Shown here: positions 46,596 through 54,453 of the stretch, in pieces | Position numbering within the stretch: position 1 is the stretch's first letter | Layout of the letters: the number at the start of each line of letters is the position of its first letter | Assembly (NCBI GenBank): GCA_910577565.1 | Contig: CAJTNJ010000006.1 | Coordinates: 30,644-94,643 of the forward strand | Source of the DNA: an uncultured Oscillospiraceae bacterium | GTDB taxonomy: Bacteria > Bacillota > Clostridia > Oscillospirales > Ruminococcaceae | Length of the DNA stretch: 64,000 nt | Direction: 5' to 3' | Position numbers and translations under genes: made by a program | The notes under the pieces: generated by a model | Told to the model about the DNA's origin: nothing | What the model saw: the letters and a program-made list of their open reading frames with translations, nothing else | Databases searched by the model: none

Positions 46596-47411
46596 TTATA
46601 AACTGTAAAATTTCGAATTTTGATTTTCAAAAACAGTGTAATAATTAAACCCTATGCTTTTTAAAATCTCTGGGATATCTTCAAATTTATATCCTATATG
46701 TTCAGGCAAATGTGCATCACTGCCTATTGTAATTATTTCTCCACCTAAATCTTTATACATTTTTAAAATATCTTTATGCGGATGAGGATATCCTAAATTT
46801 TTTCGTAATCCGGCAGTGTTCACTTCTATGCCTTTACCGTTTTTAATTATAATTTTTAAAATTTCCTCAAACAAATCCTTATAATCATTAAAATTAAAAT
46901 ACTTACTTTTATTGGGGCCATATCTAACCACAAAATCTAAGTGTCCGTAAACGTTATAATTATCGAAAGTCTTTACATTTTCTAAAATAGATTCAAAGTA
47001 TTCTTTATAGGCTTGCTTTTCGCTTTTGCCTTTAAAAAATTCATCAAAATTAAAACCTATATCAACACCATTTACTGCGTGCGAAGAACCTATTATAAAG
47101 TCAAAGTTGTAACTATTAACGTAATTACCTATTCTTTCTTTTAGATATGGCCTTAATCCTATTTCTACGCCACATAAAACATTTATTTGTTTTTTATACT
47201 TTTCTTTCAGAAATTCAATTTTACGAACATACTGTTCTGTATTCAGTATATATTCTGCCTCTTCTTCCGCAGACGGATAATCCATATCGCAATGGTCAGT
47301 GATAGAAATGAACTTTAATCCTAATACTATAGCTGTCTCTATTTGTCGTTCTGTTTTTACAGAGCAATCATTTGAAAATTCAGTATGTACATGACAATCA
47401 GACTTTATCAT
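46596..47411 (-). CDS. PHP-domain phosphatase, histidinol-phosphatase (HisJ)-like
   Basis: 271 residues. The metal-binding motifs are DCHVHTEFS at the N-terminus, ITDHCDMDYP, GSSHAV, YGHLDFVVRY and the late GSDAHLPEHIG. This is the HisK/HisJ-type of PHP phosphoesterases, usually releasing phosphate from histidinol phosphate. No other histidine genes are near, and the setting among resistance genes suggests a different or accessory substrate. Confidence 0.85.
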   Translation of the reverse strand: MIKSDCHVHTEFSNDCSVKTERQIETAIVLGLKFISITDHCDMDYPSAEEEAEYILNTEQYVRKIEFLKEKYKKQINVLCGVEIGLRPYLKERIGNYVNSYNFDFIIGSSHAVNGVDIGFNFDEFFKGKSEKQAYKEYFESILENVKTFDNYNVYGHLDFVVRYGPNKSKYFNFNDYKDLFEEILKIIIKNGKGIEVNTAGLRKNLGYPHPHKDILKMYKDLGGEIITIGSDAHLPEHIGYKFEDIPEILKSIGFNYYTVFENQNSKFYSL

Positions 47412-47433
47412 TACTTTTCCTCACTTTATAAAA

Positions 47434-48264
47434 TTATTTTACTTTGCTCTCTATAAATTCTTTGCTGATTTTCACAATCTCATCAACCTGATTATGATGT
47501 AAGTAATGCTCTCCTTCTAAAATCTTGATATTTTGAATATCAAGATTTGTAATCATATTAGTGTTAATTGTAGCCCAAGAGGTTTGCATAGTGCCGGATT
47601 TTATCATCTCATCTACATTTTCTATTTGTTCGGTAGCTAAAAAGCCAAGCACAGGTAAACAGGGCGGATATTTCATATCCTTTAATTCTTTAGAATTATC
47701 ATAAAATTTGTTCCACTGGTTTATCATAGAAATATTTAAATCACTTGATTCTTGGCTCATCTTAGCTTTTTCAAATGTTTCTTCAGTCCACCGTTCAAGC
47801 TGCTTTTGAGGCAAGGACATATCTATTCCAATTATACCTAAAATTTCAGATGGATAATTATTTGCATAATACAAGCTATAAAGCCCCGACATTGAGTGAG
47901 GCATCAATATGTATGGAGGTTTAATATTTAATCCATCTAAAGTAGTACGAATTTCTTGGACTATTGCTTGGTTTGAACGCTCATCTACTGTTATATCACT
48001 TTCTCCATATCCAAAATATTCTAAAATTACTACTTTATAATCTAAAGACAACTTATCGGCTAAGGGCATAAAATCGTCTACTGGAGACTCTGTTCCCCAA
48101 CCGCTGAGCATAACTATTGTTGTATCTCCTGAACCTTTTACGTACGCTCCCATTGATTTTTCATTAACCATACCAAATTGTATCCCATCAACTGCAAACA
48201 CATAATTACTTACAGATAATACAAAAGCTAATATTAATGTTAAAGTTAAAAATATTTTTCTCAT
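47434..48264 (-). CDS. Exported alpha/beta hydrolase
   Basis: 276 residues with an N-terminal signal peptide (lysine-arginine start, hydrophobic core, cleavage near FAVDG). The fold shows VMLSGWGTESP (oxyanion region), nucleophile elbow PHSMSGLYS and a late histidine in LEGEHYLHHNQ. A serine hydrolase acting outside the membrane; substrate unknown. Spacing of 22-45 bases to its neighbours suggests co-transcription. Confidence 0.85.
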   Translation of the reverse strand: MRKIFLTLTLILAFVLSVSNYVFAVDGIQFGMVNEKSMGAYVKGSGDTTIVMLSGWGTESPVDDFMPLADKLSLDYKVVILEYFGYGESDITVDERSNQAIVQEIRTTLDGLNIKPPYILMPHSMSGLYSLYYANNYPSEILGIIGIDMSLPQKQLERWTEETFEKAKMSQESSDLNISMINQWNKFYDNSKELKDMKYPPCLPVLGFLATEQIENVDEMIKSGTMQTSWATINTNMITNLDIQNIKILEGEHYLHHNQVDEIVKISKEFIESKVK

Positions 48265-48309
48265 CTTGTATCCTTTCCAACATTTATATTTTAATTTATT
48301 AAATGATTT

Positions 48310-48807
48310 TTAATTTAAAAATCTAATTACATCTTTCAAAGAACTTATATTATTGTCACAATCAAGGTTTATGCCATAAAACTTAATTTTAAACGCTTTA
48401 GCAAGTTCTTTGTCGCAGTCAGAATCTCCGACATAAAAAGAACTGCTTAAATTTATATCCGGATATTTATGTATAGCTTGATTAATAAGCCCCGGTTTTG
48501 GTTTTATACAATCACAATTTTGTATTCTTGAATGAGGGCAATAGAAGACATCCAACACATTTATTCCATTTTGCTTTAAAGTTTTCAAAAATAAATCGTT
48601 AAACTTTTGATAATCTTCTAAAGTAATTATTCCCTCTCCAATTAAATACTGGTTTGTTATAATGATTATCTCAAAACCTCTGTCTTTAATATGTTGCAGG
48701 GTTTCTATCGAACCATCTAAAAACTCAGGAGACTTAATATCTTTCCACATATTATCAGGGTAATCTTTTATTATCGTTCCATCTCTATCTAAAAATGCTA
48801 TTTTCAC
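48310..48807 (-). CDS. HAD-IIIA phosphatase, GmhB-like
   Basis: 165 residues. Motif I is FLDRDGTI, motif II ITNQ, motif III KPKPGLI, and motif IV VGDSDCDKELA. A zinc-type loop is present (CPHSRIQNCDCIKP). This is the pattern of D,D-heptose 1,7-bisphosphate phosphatase-type enzymes. A truncated copy of its first 35 codons lies 460 bases upstream, beyond a GNAT gene. Confidence 0.88.
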   Translation of the reverse strand: MKIAFLDRDGTIIKDYPDNMWKDIKSPEFLDGSIETLQHIKDRGFEIIIITNQYLIGEGIITLEDYQKFNDLFLKTLKQNGINVLDVFYCPHSRIQNCDCIKPKPGLINQAIHKYPDINLSSSFYVGDSDCDKELAKAFKIKFYGINLDCDNNISSLKDVIRFLN

Positions 48808-48819
48808 AGATTTTTTCTC

Positions 48820-49236
48820 CTATTTTTCAATTATTCTTATCATTCCATATCCAGTAAAATCAAACGGTATTTTTCTAAATCCACATTTCTCATAAAATGC
48901 CTCTTTCCCTTGCATTGAAATTAAATTAATACTTGCTTTTTGACCTAATTTTGTTTTATTATAAACATCTTTTACAATCTCTTCAATGAGCATTTTACCT
49001 ATTCCATTTCCTTGATGTTCTTTATCTACAATAACATCAACAATCAAGTAATATAAACCATCTCCAATAGCTCTTGCCATACCAACAATTTTATTATTTA
49101 CAATTATTTTCTTTACAATAGCACTGTTTTTTATTGCTTCGCTTACTAAGTTCTCCTCTTTTGAATCCCAACCAACTGAATTCCTTAATTTGTTGTATTC
49201 TTTCGTTACAATACTGTTTTCTATCTTATATTCCAT
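48820..49236 (-). CDS. GNAT-family acetyltransferase
   Basis: 138 residues with VIVDKEHQGNGIGKMLIEEIV (acetyl-CoA loop) and FYEKCGFRKIP. The opening SVGWDSKEENLVSEAI is typical of one branch of small-molecule GNATs. Substrate unknown. It has been placed between the full HAD gene and its truncated duplicate. Confidence 0.85.
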   Translation of the reverse strand: MEYKIENSIVTKEYNKLRNSVGWDSKEENLVSEAIKNSAIVKKIIVNNKIVGMARAIGDGLYYLIVDVIVDKEHQGNGIGKMLIEEIVKDVYNKTKLGQKASINLISMQGKEAFYEKCGFRKIPFDFTGYGMIRIIEK

Positions 49237-49267
49237 ATATGTTTATCCTTTCATTCTTACATATTAG

Positions 49268-49369
49268 TATCGAACTGTCTAAAAACTTAGGAAATATAAT
49301 ATTTTTTCATACTATATCAGGATAATCTTTAATTATAGTTCCATCTCTATCTAAAAATGCCGTTTTCAT
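49268..49369 (-). pseudogene. Truncated duplicate of the HAD phosphatase N-terminus
   Basis: From ATG at 49369 it reads MKTAFLDRDGTIIKDYPD, nearly identical to the start of the HAD gene at 48807, then a stop at the place of the MWKDI segment. Similarity continues (FPKFLDSSI versus SPEFLDGSI) for about 15 codons and fades. It shows that this part of the array arose by a partial duplication. Confidence 0.75.
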
Positions 49370-49408
49370 TCTGAGTACCTCTTAATAAGCATTATATTTT
49401 TATACAAT

Positions 49409-51148
49409 TTACAACTTTTGAAACTGCAAATTATATAAATCGGCATAAATGCCACTTTTATTCAAAAGTTCTTCGTGCGTACCTTCTTCTGCTATGCCAA
49501 ATTTATTCAAAACTAAAATCCTTTTTGCATTTTTTATGGTTGAAAGCCTATGAGCAATAACTATGGTAGTACGATTTTTTGCTAAATTCTCCATTGACAT
49601 TTGAATAAATCTTTCACTTTCGTTGTCAAGGCTTGATGTAGCTTCATCAAAAATCAAAATGGGAGGGTTTTTCAAAAACGCCCTTGCAATTGCAATTCTT
49701 TGTTTTTGACCGCCGGAAAGCTTTACACCTCTTTCTCCGATAGGAGTATCGTAACCTTTTTCAAGTTCCATAATAAAATCGTGAGCGTAGGCATTTTTGG
49801 CAGCATTTATAATTTCTTCTTTAGACGCATCAAAATTACCGTAGCGTATGTTCTCCATAACCGTACCTGAAAACAAAAATGTATCTTGTTGTACGAAGCC
49901 AATATTTTTTCGTAAGTCTTTCAGTTTTATGTTTTTTATAGGAATGTTGTCAATCAGAATTTCTCCACTTGTAACGTCATAAAATCTCGGTATTAGATTA
50001 CAAAGCGTAGACTTTCCTGTTCCGGATGCTCCTACCAAAGCTACATATTCGCCGTCTTGTATCTCGAAACTTAAATTTTTGAATATTTCTTTTCCAGCTT
50101 TATAATTAAACGAAACGTTCTTAAATTTGATATTTCCCTGAATGGTTTTTAGCTCCATAGCATTTGGAGAATCAACTATTTCAGGCTCTATTGATAACAC
50201 TTTAACGATTCTTTTAAATCCGACAGCACCCTCATTAAATCCTTCTATATAGAGATAAAACATTGAACATTGGGCCAATGAGAATATCTGCATACAACAT
50301 AAATACAACTAAATCGCTTATATCAAATTTTCCGCCTAAAATGAAGAACATGGCAATTATCGTAACTATCGGAATTAAACCTATTATAATTGGGTCAATT
50401 GAAGATTCAACCGTACCTAAAAGCTTATGTGTTGCTTTTTTGGTTTTTAGGTATGTATTTATATTATCATTATATTTTAAAATTTCTTTGTCTTCGTTTG
50501 CGAAAGACTGAATTGTTTTTATACCTGATAGACTCTCTTCCAAATTAGATGTAAGCTCGGAATAAATTCCCCTTGCTTTCCCCATATTTTTTTGAATTTT
50601 AGGAATGAAATAAGACGCAATAGAAAAAGTCAATATTAAAATTCCGAAAGTTATTGTTCCAAAAGTGGGACTCGTTAGAAATAAGATAATTCCTGTACCT
50701 ATTAGCCTTATTGTAAAATCGAGAAGTGTTTCAGGGATTTGTTTTATAAGCACAGTAAGGTTGTAAGCATCTGTAGTAATGTGTGACATAAGAGAACCAA
50801 CTTTTCGCTCATCAAAAAAACTAAAGCTTTGCTTTTGAAAGTGTTTAAAAATTTCAGTTTTTATATCCGCTTCAACTTTAGCGGCAAGCATATTTCCTTG
50901 ATATTTAGTATACCTTAAGCATAAAGATACAATAATAAATAATCCCCTAACACCGCCTGTGATTAAGAGGAGAAGGCGGTATGCTTCGTCTTTTTCAAGG
51001 TTTACGATGTTTGTTGTTATATATCTGATTAAAAGGGGATAGAGGTTACAGCAATGCTATAAATTATTGAAAACAACAAGTCTAAAAATAATTCTTTTTT
51101 ATATGGTTTGTAATACGATAATAGTTTTTTCCACTTTTTAATTTTCAT
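49409..51148 (-). pseudogene. ABC multidrug-type exporter, two frameshifts
   Basis: A half-transporter of about 580 codons from ATG 51148 (GGAGGTAAATTT upstream) is present in three frame segments. One break is near 51,025, where a C4 tract (SIP to LIRY) appears one base short. The other is near 50,262 at a TATA repeat (LSLY to IEGFNEG), apparently two bases short. The membrane domain precedes a complete ATPase with VGASGTGKST, signature LSGGQKQRIA and DEATSSLDNE. It lies 12 bases after the ABC-F gene, in the same transcript. Confidence 0.85.
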
Positions 51149-51160
51149 AAATTTACCTCC

Positions 51161-52648
51161 TTAAATTTTTAAAATTTTTGTAGCGATCTTTTCGCTGAAA
51201 GTTTTATCGTGTTCAACAAATAAGATAGTAGGTTTGAATTTTAGAATTAAATCTTCAATTTGTATGCGAGATAGAATATCAATAAAGTTAAGCGGTTCGT
51301 CCCATAAATACAAGTGTGCCTGCTCACAAAGACTTTTAGCAATCAAGACTTTCTTTTTTTGTCCTCCACTAAAGTCAGAAATATATTTTTCGAACTGAGT
51401 GCGTGAAAAATCAAGCTTCCTTAAAATGGTTTTAAATAAGCTTTCATCAATATTCTCTGATTTTGCAAAATCGCTAAGATTACCAGTTAAATGTGATGTA
51501 TCTTGTGAAACGTAAGATATTTTCAAATTGCTTACTTTCTCAAAATTACCTGTTGATTTTATTTTATCATTTCCGTTTATAAATTTCAAAATTGTGGATT
51601 TACCGCATCCATTTTTACCATAAAGAGCGATTCTGTCGTCTTGGTTTACCTCAAAACTAATATTACTGCAAATTTCTTTACTGCCATAAAATAAGGAAAT
51701 ACCTTTTAAACTTAGGAGCCTAGTTGACGTATGTTTTAAAAAATGAATTTTAAGTTCGCTGGCACTTTCGATGTTTTTAAGAAGATTAGATTTTTCCTCG
51801 ATTGCAGATTGTTTCATCGCTTCCGCATTTTTAGAGCGTTTCATCATTTTTGCAGCTTTGTGCCCAATGTATCCTCTGTCGGGGCGAAGTCCTGAATTAC
51901 GAGTACCATGCTTTGATTTTTCTACTTTGTTAGACCACCCAGCACTTTGTTTTGCTGAACAGTCAAGCCTTTCGATATCTTTTTTTAACTTTTCATTCTT
52001 AGCCATTTCAAAGTTATCTTGTCTTTGCTTATTTTCGTACCAAGATAAAAAGTTACCTTTTTGAATTTCTATATTTGTCTTGTTTATAGACAAAATGTGG
52101 TCGATACAGTTGTCTAAAAAGTTTCTGTCGTGCGAAACAAGGATAAACCCTTTCTTGCTTTTAAAATAATTACTTACTATTTCTCTGCCTTTTATATCCA
52201 AATGGTTTGTGGGTTCGTCAATCAGCAAAAAAGAATTTTCTTTTAAAAACAAGCTTACCAATAAAATTTTAGCCTGTTCACCGCCACTAAGCGAATTAAA
52301 AGGTCTATAAAGTACTTCTTCATCAATATCGAGAAAAGATAATTCTTTCTGAATTTTCCAATAATCGTAATCTTCAAGATGAGCTTTTTCTTTGATTGTA
52401 TCTATTGCAAAGTGCGTTCTATCGTTTACTTCAAATGGGAAATATTCAAAATCTATATTGCTAGAAATTGTTCCTCTATATTCATATTTTCCCATTAAAA
52501 GTTTCAAAAATGTAGTTTTACCCCGCCCGTTTCTGCCTGCAAAGCCAAGCTTCCAATCTGTATCTATTTGAAAAGATACATTTTCAAAAACGTTGTCATA
52601 GCTACCATCATATCCAAAAGTTAAATTTTGAATGCTTATCATTGACAT
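51161..52648 (-). CDS. ABC-F ribosomal protection protein, Lsa/CplR-like
   Basis: 495 residues with two ABC ATPase domains and no membrane segment. Walker A motifs are GRNGRGKTT and GKNGCGKST; signatures are LSGGEQAK and FSGGQKKK. The long interdomain linker (KNEKLKKDIERL to MKRSKNAEAMKQ) is typical of antibiotic-resistance ABC-F proteins. TDWKLGFAGRNGRGKTT and the WDEPLNFID ending resemble the Lsa group closely. These displace lincosamides, pleuromutilins and streptogramin A from the ribosome. The ATG follows AAAAGGTGTGATTTAT. A leader peptide and terminator control it. Confidence 0.88.
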   Translation of the reverse strand: MSMISIQNLTFGYDGSYDNVFENVSFQIDTDWKLGFAGRNGRGKTTFLKLLMGKYEYRGTISSNIDFEYFPFEVNDRTHFAIDTIKEKAHLEDYDYWKIQKELSFLDIDEEVLYRPFNSLSGGEQAKILLVSLFLKENSFLLIDEPTNHLDIKGREIVSNYFKSKKGFILVSHDRNFLDNCIDHILSINKTNIEIQKGNFLSWYENKQRQDNFEMAKNEKLKKDIERLDCSAKQSAGWSNKVEKSKHGTRNSGLRPDRGYIGHKAAKMMKRSKNAEAMKQSAIEEKSNLLKNIESASELKIHFLKHTSTRLLSLKGISLFYGSKEICSNISFEVNQDDRIALYGKNGCGKSTILKFINGNDKIKSTGNFEKVSNLKISYVSQDTSHLTGNLSDFAKSENIDESLFKTILRKLDFSRTQFEKYISDFSGGQKKKVLIAKSLCEQAHLYLWDEPLNFIDILSRIQIEDLILKFKPTILFVEHDKTFSEKIATKILKI

Positions 52649-52676
52649 ATAAATCACACCTTTTTGTAAAAAAATT

Positions 52677-52709
52677 ATAGGTCGCAAGAAAGTAATTCTT
52701 ACAACCTAT
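52677..52709 (-). terminator. Attenuator hairpin of the ABC-F leader
   Basis: On the minus strand a 14-base-pair stem with two G-U pairs, starting ATAGGTTG, is followed by seven T. Upstream, GCAAGAAAG (minus strand, 52761-52769) can pair either with TTTCTTGC inside the leader peptide frame or with the right arm of this stem. The second pairing would destroy the terminator. It lies between leader peptide and ABC-F start. Confidence 0.85.
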
Positions 52710-52825
52710 AAAATTACATAAAGATGACGTCTATATGTATAAGGAGGATAAGAAACACAACTTTCTTGCAAAAAGGTATAAAAACTCAGTAATACAAATA
52801 GCATCTTAATTTTTACACCTATAAA

Positions 52826-52846
52826 CTAGCAAGAAAAATTGCGCAT
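52826..52846 (-). CDS. Six-residue leader peptide MRNFSC
   Basis: ATG CGC AAT TTT TCT TGC TAG, seven bases after a strong GGAGGTGG ribosome binding site and about 20 bases into the transcript. The last codons coincide with the TTTCTTGC arm, so a ribosome stalled here by an antibiotic would mask it. Too short for normal gene calling; the ribosome binding site and the pairing logic support it. Confidence 0.75.
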   Translation of the reverse strand: MRNFSC

Positions 52847-52875
52847 CTTTCCACCTCCCAATAAAATTCAAACAC

Positions 52876-52904
52876 ATTATATCACAAATAACTATGAAAA
52901 ACAA
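52876..52904 (-). promoter_or_regulatory. Sigma-A promoter of the resistance array
   Basis: TTGTTT and TATAAT on the minus strand, 17 bases apart, about 23 bases upstream of the leader ribosome binding site. Confidence 0.75.
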
Positions 52905-53384
52905 GTTGCAGTTTTTATTCCGCGTAGTCTAATCTTTCTATTTATTGTCTAAAAATATCATGCGCCATATGACAAATTTTCCCAACTATAAATAATAAAA
53001 TTGAGAGTTCTTACCTAGAGATTGATAAAGATAAATTTCAGCTAAACTTATTTATGTTTGTACCAACAAGTTCAAAAAATTAGTTTTTTTATACCTTCAT
53101 CAGTAAATTTTGAGTGAATATTTTTATAATTTTGAGCTGATCTATCTTTTAGTGAGAACTCTCATAAAATTTAATTAAAGGTCATAGCTTATATTTTCAA
53201 AAGCCTTGACCGATTTTTAATACATAAGAAAGTGCGTAGCCTATTTTAGATTTAGGTGCAGCACCTCAAAGGGAGATTTGTAATAATGAGTTATTGATTA
53301 TGTTCTGCAATATATAAAAGTACATACATATAGGTTAATTCTGTAATTTAATGCAGAACAATGTCAATAGCACCTATTTTTAAA
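52905..53384. other. Non-coding gap between the resistance array and the integration module
   Basis: About 480 AT-rich bases without a credible ORF on either strand. TTTGAGTGAATA-type AT runs and short dyads occur, but I see no RNA gene or convincing regulatory element apart from the flanking promoter and terminator. Confidence 0.5.
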
Positions 53385-53425
53385 AGCGGAGTTTGCACAA
53401 ACGTGTATAACTCTGCTCTTTTTTT
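53385..53425 (+). terminator. Terminator before the integration module
   Basis: AGCGGAGTT pairs with AACTCTGCT (one G-T pair), followed by C and seven T. It would end plus-strand transcription entering the recombinase module or act in its leader. Confidence 0.75.
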
Positions 53426-53533
53426 AGGCTAAATGAGGACAAGCCTATGAATAAACGGTGGTTTCTCTATTACATACGCTATCCGTAGCCATTCCCAATT
53501 GTTTGAAAAAAATCAAATAATTTGGGGGTTAAA

Positions 53534-53932
53534 ATGATGAGAAATCATCGTGACGATATAAAGAACGAAATAGCTTATTTTTATACTGTAATTAAAAATA
53601 TGGACACAAAAGATAGCATAAAAAAATCAAAAGTAAATGAATACGAAATTCCTCTTGAAGATGTTATGTATGACAACTTTTCAGAAGATTTTGATGTGGA
53701 CAAGCAGGTTGCCGAACAAAGTTTACTCGGGTGGATAGAACTGATTGAGAATCCAATTCTGCACAAGGCGGTGAAAAGTTTATCGATTGAAGACCAAATA
53801 TTTATCAGCTACATAGTTAAAGAGTGCCGAACACAGCGTGAACTTTCTGCTATGTACGGTATTGCGCATCAAAATATAAGCAAAAGATTTAATAATATTA
53901 CTAAAAAGCTAAGACAATTTATGAAACGATAA
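53534..53932 (+). CDS. Small sigma-70-like regulatory protein of mobile-element type
   Basis: About 132 residues; start at the first of two adjacent ATGs after TTGGGGGTTAAA. The C-terminal half (LSIEDQIFISYIVKECRTQRELSAMYGIAHQNISKRFNNI) looks like a sigma region-4 helix-turn-helix. The N-terminus is charged. Similar short sigma-like ORFs stand upstream of recombinase genes in conjugative and mobilisable transposons of Firmicutes. It probably regulates excision genes. Confidence 0.75.
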   Translation: MMRNHRDDIKNEIAYFYTVIKNMDTKDSIKKSKVNEYEIPLEDVMYDNFSEDFDVDKQVAEQSLLGWIELIENPILHKAVKSLSIEDQIFISYIVKECRTQRELSAMYGIAHQNISKRFNNITKKLRQFMKR

Positions 53933-54208
53933 ATTTGTCGAAAAGTTTTTTGAAAACAGGGTGCCAAAAACACCCTCAAAAGACTCTTTACATATATGAG
54001 GGGATAAATTTTCACTCAGCGAACATTGAAAACCGAATAACAAAAATCTCAGTAACAATTAAAGATACTCCTGCCCAGTCACAGTCCGAGCGTGAAAAAA
54101 CCGTCGCAGGCAATGAGGGTAGCCTTGCAAACTTGCAAGGACGTGAAATTCGTGTGCCATCGTTTGGGTGGGCTGAGATATTTTAAATTTTTTAAGGAGA
54201 AAATTCAC

Positions 54209-54388
54209 ATGACTGATTCATTTGAAATAATTTCATTTCAGAAACAGAGTAAAACCAAAATTGGAAAAGTAACATATATTATTAATTCTTATTTTGATAA
54301 TAATGGCGGAACGTTAAAAGAAAAAATCAAAAATTTATTGGTATCGGAGATTCAGAAAAAGTCCGAGATTATAGCTCCCAACAGCTGA
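54209..54388 (+). CDS. TnpW-like small transposon-encoded protein
   Basis: 59 residues after an AAGGAGAAAATTCAC ribosome binding site. The pattern ISFQKQSKTKIGKVTYIINSYFDNNGGTLKEKIKNLL (here abbreviated to its two key parts, IGKVTYIINSYFD and GGTLKEKIKNLL) resembles TnpW, a small protein encoded beside TndX/TnpX serine recombinases. A role in excision or regulation is probable but unproven. Confidence 0.7.
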   Translation: MTDSFEIISFQKQSKTKIGKVTYIINSYFDNNGGTLKEKIKNLLVSEIQKKSEIIAPNS

Positions 54389-54453
54389 AAAATATGATAT
54401 AATTATAATGTAAACATTATTTTTGGCTGTTAATTTGAAAGGAGAAAGGCTAA

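Noticed and set aside
53935..54186. 83-codon open frame after the sigma-like gene, and an overlapping 98-codon frame
   Set aside because: Weak start without a ribosome binding site and repetitive-looking composition. The real gene here is the 59-residue TnpW-like protein that begins at 54,209.
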